Positions 61,075-64,000 of a stretch of DNA of 64,000 bases are shown here, piece after piece. The notes under the pieces were generated by a model. It made no database searches and was not told the origin of the DNA. It saw only the letters and a program-made list of their open reading frames with translations. The DNA comes from Pseudohalocynthiibacter aestuariivivens (GTDB lineage Bacteria > Pseudomonadota > Alphaproteobacteria > Rhodobacterales > Rhodobacteraceae), in contig NZ_JAGFNU010000001.1 in NCBI RefSeq assembly GCF_018457175.1, forward strand, positions 310,001 to 374,000, in the 5' to 3' direction. Numbering within the stretch: the first letter of the stretch is position 1; every line of letters starts with the position of its first letter. Position numbers and translations under genes: made by a program.

Positions 61075-62601
61075 GTGACTAGGGTAAAATCAAAACGACG
61101 CATGGGCGGACGAGCCGAAAGGGTTGCTGCGCGATCAGCGCCGCCGGTGATAAACCCGTGCCCGCCGGGGCAGGTTGGTGGGCAATATAGGCCGCTTAGC
61201 GAATCCGAAATTCGCGCGATTTACGGGACGGCTTTGCGATTGCTGGAAGATTTGGGAATGGGTGACGTTCCCGAAATTCTAGAGAAACAACTGATCGCCC
61301 ATGGAGCAAAGAAAAATGATCGTGGACGTATCGTGTTTCCGGCATCCATGGTTGAGGGCATCATAACGAACGCGGCCATGATTTTTACGCTTCACGGGCG
61401 TGATCCGGCACGTTCAATCGAAGTTGGTGGTGACAAGGTGTATTTCGGAACCGGCGGTGCAGCGGTTCAGACACTTGACCTCGACATGCAGGTTTACCGG
61501 CCATCGACGCTGCGTGACCTTTATGACTTCACGCGATTGCAGGACACACTGACCAATGTCAGCTGGTTCACGCGCTGCTGTGTCGCGACCGACGTCCCCA
61601 GAGTGATCGATCTTGATGTAAACACGGCCTATGCCTTGCTGCGCGGTACAACGAAACCCGTGGCGACCTCTTTCACTGTTGCCGAAACCATTGCCCCGAT
61701 TGTTAAGATGTTCGACATGGCGCTGGGTGCAGACGGGGCGTTTTCCAAGCGACCCTTCGTTAAGGCCCATATCAGCCCTGTGATTTCACCAATGCGCTTT
61801 GGCGAAGATGCGGTGGAGGTTGCGCTTGAATGCATGAAGCACAACATTCCGATTTCATGCATCACGGCGGCGCAATCCGGGGCAACGGCCCCGGCGACGC
61901 TTGCCGGATTTCTGGCGCAGTCACTGGCCGAAACGCTGGGCAGTCTGATCATGGTCAATGTGTTTGAGCCGGGCTACCCGATGGTGTTTTCGAACTGGCC
62001 CCTGGTGATTGACCTGCGCAGCGGCGCTTTCTGCGGCGGCGGTGGCGAAATTTCGGTACTAAATGCCGCGTCGGCGCAAATATCAAACTGGCTTGGTTTG
62101 CCATCGGGTGTAGCCAGTTCGATGACAGACGCCAAGGCGATTGATGCGCAATATGGAATGGAAAAGGGAATTTCCGCGCTTGCTGCGGGGTTGGCGGGCG
62201 GCAATCTGATCTATGAAAGCTCTGGTATGACAGCGTCGCTGCTTGGCGTGTCCTTCGAGGCGTTTTTACTGGATGACGAAATGCATTCGCATATTTATCG
62301 GGTACTACGCGGTGTTGAGGTGAGTGACGAAACACTTGGCTATGACACAATTTGTGCGGCAGTGCTGGGCGTGGGGCATTTCCTGGGTGAGAAAAATACA
62401 CTCGGTGCGATGGAGCGGGACTATTTCTATCCTAGTCTGGCTGATCGCGACGACCCTAGGACCTGGGCCGAAAAGGGCGGCACTGATGCATGGAGCAGGG
62501 CGCGGGAACGGGTGCGCGATATTTTGGCAAACCATGAGCCTGAATATGTTGAAGCGTCCGTCGACAGAGATATTCGCGAGGCCTTTAACATCCTTCTTTA
62601 A
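61075..62601 (+). CDS. MttB-family methyltransferase lacking pyrrolysine (glycine betaine type)
   Basis: A 508-residue homologue of trimethylamine methyltransferase. Family blocks are LSESEIRAIYGTALRLLEDL, IEVGGDKVYFGTGGAAVQTL, FVKAHISPVISPMRFGEDA and HFLGEKNTLGAMERDYFYPS. The frame has no in-frame TAG, so the pyrrolysine of archaeal MttB is absent, as in the glycine-betaine or related quaternary amine methyltransferases. The chosen start is GTG 61075; an ATG at 61102 is the alternative. It is divergent from the demethylating dehydrogenase. No corrinoid protein gene is in view, so its methyl acceptor must be encoded elsewhere. Confidence 0.9.
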   Translation: MTRVKSKRRMGGRAERVAARSAPPVINPCPPGQVGGQYRPLSESEIRAIYGTALRLLEDLGMGDVPEILEKQLIAHGAKKNDRGRIVFPASMVEGIITNAAMIFTLHGRDPARSIEVGGDKVYFGTGGAAVQTLDLDMQVYRPSTLRDLYDFTRLQDTLTNVSWFTRCCVATDVPRVIDLDVNTAYALLRGTTKPVATSFTVAETIAPIVKMFDMALGADGAFSKRPFVKAHISPVISPMRFGEDAVEVALECMKHNIPISCITAAQSGATAPATLAGFLAQSLAETLGSLIMVNVFEPGYPMVFSNWPLVIDLRSGAFCGGGGEISVLNAASAQISNWLGLPSGVASSMTDAKAIDAQYGMEKGISALAAGLAGGNLIYESSGMTASLLGVSFEAFLLDDEMHSHIYRVLRGVEVSDETLGYDTICAAVLGVGHFLGEKNTLGAMERDYFYPSLADRDDPRTWAEKGGTDAWSRARERVRDILANHEPEYVEASVDRDIREAFNILL

Positions 62602-63569
62602 TCAGGCAGCATCCGGAGGTTTTCGCCCAGCCAAGGCAGTTTCTTGTGGCCCGCGTCTATAATTTGAGTGTCAATTAACACCCTTAAGGTTGCCGCAATG
62701 TCAAAGCTTGCTGCATCTTGCCAGTCTTTCTGCGTAAACAGTGAAATGCGACGGGCAAAAGGTGTAAAGGGCAGGGGATGCACAGTCACATCCCTATGAA
62801 ACCTTTGAGCGCGAAGATACCCCAGCGGCGTTGTGATCGCCCAGCCAAGGCCGCCAGCAACGAGCGCCATAAGGGCTTGCTGACTGCCGATTTCGTAACG
62901 CGCTGGTAGATCAAGTTTCAACCGGGACAGATGGGCATCTATCTGGCGCCTAATGATCATGTCACGTTCGTAACGGATCATCGGAAGGCTTGTCAGCGCT
63001 GTAAGTTCAATTTGAGCAGGCAACTCCATTGCGGCAGGGGCGACAAGCAAGAATGGATCACGCAGCAATGGGTGTTCCGTTACTTCGGCGGGTGGTTCAC
63101 CCGTCGAAGCGGCGATCCCAAGATCAAGCTTGCGGTTTTTGAGCATTTGCAGAATCTCACGGCTTGGCGCGGTAATCAGACGAAAGTGGCATTTCGACAG
63201 ATTCTGGGCGAGCGCAGTCACAAACTGCGGTGTTACATCATTTTCGAAATCGTCAATCATACCAAGTTGCAGATCGGCGAGATGCGACAGATCCAAGGCT
63301 GTCAGTTCGGTTTGCGCCTGACGTAGCTGGCTTAGCGCTTCTTTGGTCCGGGTAAGAAACCTGACTCCGGCTGGGGTCAATGTCATCGGACGTTTGCCGT
63401 GATTGAGAAGTTCGGCTCCAAGTCCGTCTTCCAAATTGCGAAGCTGCTGAGACACGGCGGGCTGGCTCATCCCCAAATGACGCGCACTGTCGGCGACAGA
63501 GCCCGTTCTGGCTAGCGTTTCAAAAACTTCGAGACCGCGCAATGTCAGAGGTTTCTGCTTCAAGCTCAC
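62598..63569 (-). CDS. LysR-family regulator
   Basis: A LysR-type regulator of about 323 residues. The helix-turn-helix is in GSVADSARHLGMSQPAVSQQ, near the N-terminus, and the binding domain follows (DLQLGMIDDFENDVTPQFVT). I choose the GTG at 63569, which overlaps the stop of the upstream cupin regulator (GTGA); the longer frame to 63626 lies inside that gene. Its stop overlaps the end of the convergent MttB-like gene by 4 bases. It may regulate the methylated-amine genes, based on location only. Confidence 0.9.
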   Translation of the reverse strand: MSLKQKPLTLRGLEVFETLARTGSVADSARHLGMSQPAVSQQLRNLEDGLGAELLNHGKRPMTLTPAGVRFLTRTKEALSQLRQAQTELTALDLSHLADLQLGMIDDFENDVTPQFVTALAQNLSKCHFRLITAPSREILQMLKNRKLDLGIAASTGEPPAEVTEHPLLRDPFLLVAPAAMELPAQIELTALTSLPMIRYERDMIIRRQIDAHLSRLKLDLPARYEIGSQQALMALVAGGLGWAITTPLGYLRAQRFHRDVTVHPLPFTPFARRISLFTQKDWQDAASFDIAATLRVLIDTQIIDAGHKKLPWLGENLRMLPD

Positions 63570-64000
63570 AACTCCAGCGATACCCAAAGAACCAACGCAT
63601 CTGCCTCGCTCAGGGAAATACAGCAATGTCCCATGCCGCTATCATAATAAACCGAGTCACCTTTGGTCAGGGTTAGTGGACGATAGTGCTCCGTATGTAA
63701 TTCGAGCGTTCCTTCCAGAACATACATGAACTCTTCACCGCTATGACGAATCCACTCGTCATACTCTGTCATATCGCGGGCTTTGATGTGGCTGATGTAG
63801 GGGACCATGGCTTTGCTGGTGAGTTCCGTGCAGAGCAATTCATGATCATACGTTTTGGTGGATCGTGGCTCACCCTTTCCTTTGAAGGTCACATCACGCC
63901 GACCTGTCACACCCCGGTTTCGGGATTGAATGAATAGCTGCGGCGTCTGTAAGTCCAATGCTTGGGTGAGGCGGCGGATAATATCGAACCCGGCCTTGGT
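63566..64000 (-). CDS. XRE-type regulator with C-terminal cupin domain (5' end outside window)
   Basis: The frame is open to the window edge, so the start lies beyond 64000. The visible start (GFDIIRRLTQALDLQTPQLF) is the last helix of an XRE helix-turn-helix domain. A linker and a cupin domain follow (RHSGEEFMYVLEGTLELHTE, LTKGDSVYYDSGMGHCCISL). Such regulators (PuuR/SutR type) often control amine or amino-acid use. Its stop overlaps the LysR start, forming a two-regulator operon. Target unknown. Confidence 0.88.
   Translation of the reverse strand, partial: TKAGFDIIRRLTQALDLQTPQLFIQSRNRGVTGRRDVTFKGKGEPRSTKTYDHELLCTELTSKAMVPYISHIKARDMTEYDEWIRHSGEEFMYVLEGTLELHTEHYRPLTLTKGDSVYYDSGMGHCCISLSEADALVLWVSLEL

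Noticed and set aside
61075-62601. Pyrrolysine-containing trimethylamine methyltransferase
   Set aside because: The full frame is read without any internal TAG, so it is a non-pyrrolysine homologue.
1-64000. tRNA, rRNA, CRISPR arrays, insertion sequences, integrases or attachment sites
   Set aside because: I looked for tRNA-like cloverleaf ends, regularly spaced repeats, and transposase or recombinase motifs and saw none; intergenic repeats found are short and gene-end associated.

Overview
The window looks like a chromosome segment from a marine alphaproteobacterium of the Rhodobacteraceae (Roseobacter group). The evidence is the protein families, the moderate GC content and the combination of a beta-hydroxyaspartate cycle (bhc) cluster, glycolate oxidase, a PuuD-type urate pathway, demethylating oxidoreductases and two-domain ALDH16. 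No rRNA or tRNA genes, insertion sequences, phage genes or CRISPR arrays were seen. Assignments rest on reading motifs and recalled family features; no database search was possible.

Layout. 1-6.3 kb: the 3' part of polA, a WYL regulator with a VOC protein, a small cupin, an ABC-F ATPase, a stretch of decayed coding sequence (including a DUF2798-type pseudogene) and a DUF1285 protein. 6.3-13.0 kb: a tightly overlapped operon of MoxR ATPase, DUF58, DUF4159 and a large membrane protein, followed by a convergent DUF599 pair. 14.3-18.3 kb: glcD, glcE and glcF. 18.4-25.9 kb: trypsin-like protease, Hsp20 with a candidate heat-shock promoter, an amidotransferase, an ECF sigma factor with a YfbK-type VWA membrane protein, succinate-semialdehyde dehydrogenase and an arylformamidase-like hydrolase, then a P1-family peptidase at 25.9-26.9 kb.

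27.0-34.4 kb: a co-directional block of largely uncharacterised genes (coiled-coil protein, unknown protein, AAA+ ATPase, AT-rich HEPN-like gene, conserved unknown protein, two small membrane proteins including DUF1523). 34.4-40.8 kb: bhcR, bhcA, bhcB, bhcC, bhcD and a divergent GAPDH paralogue. 41.1-42.3 kb: two small lipoproteins in AT-rich surroundings.

42.4-46.4 kb and 53.4-57.8 kb: purine breakdown genes (NCS2 permease, allA, fused allantoinase/OHCU decarboxylase, uraH, ureidoglycine aminohydrolase, puuD and a LysR regulator). They are separated by ALDH16, deoC, rpe, transaldolase and UDP-glucose dehydrogenase. 57.8-64 kb: an MtlR-type pseudogene, a dimethylglycine/sarcosine dehydrogenase-like protein, a non-pyrrolysine MttB homologue, a LysR regulator and the end of an XRE-cupin regulator cut by the window edge.

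The main physiological theme is glyoxylate. GlcDEF makes it from glycolate, AllA makes it from ureidoglycolate at the end of purine degradation, and the Bhc enzymes convert it with glycine into oxaloacetate. The least explained region is the 27-34 kb AAA+ block with its inserted HEPN-like gene.
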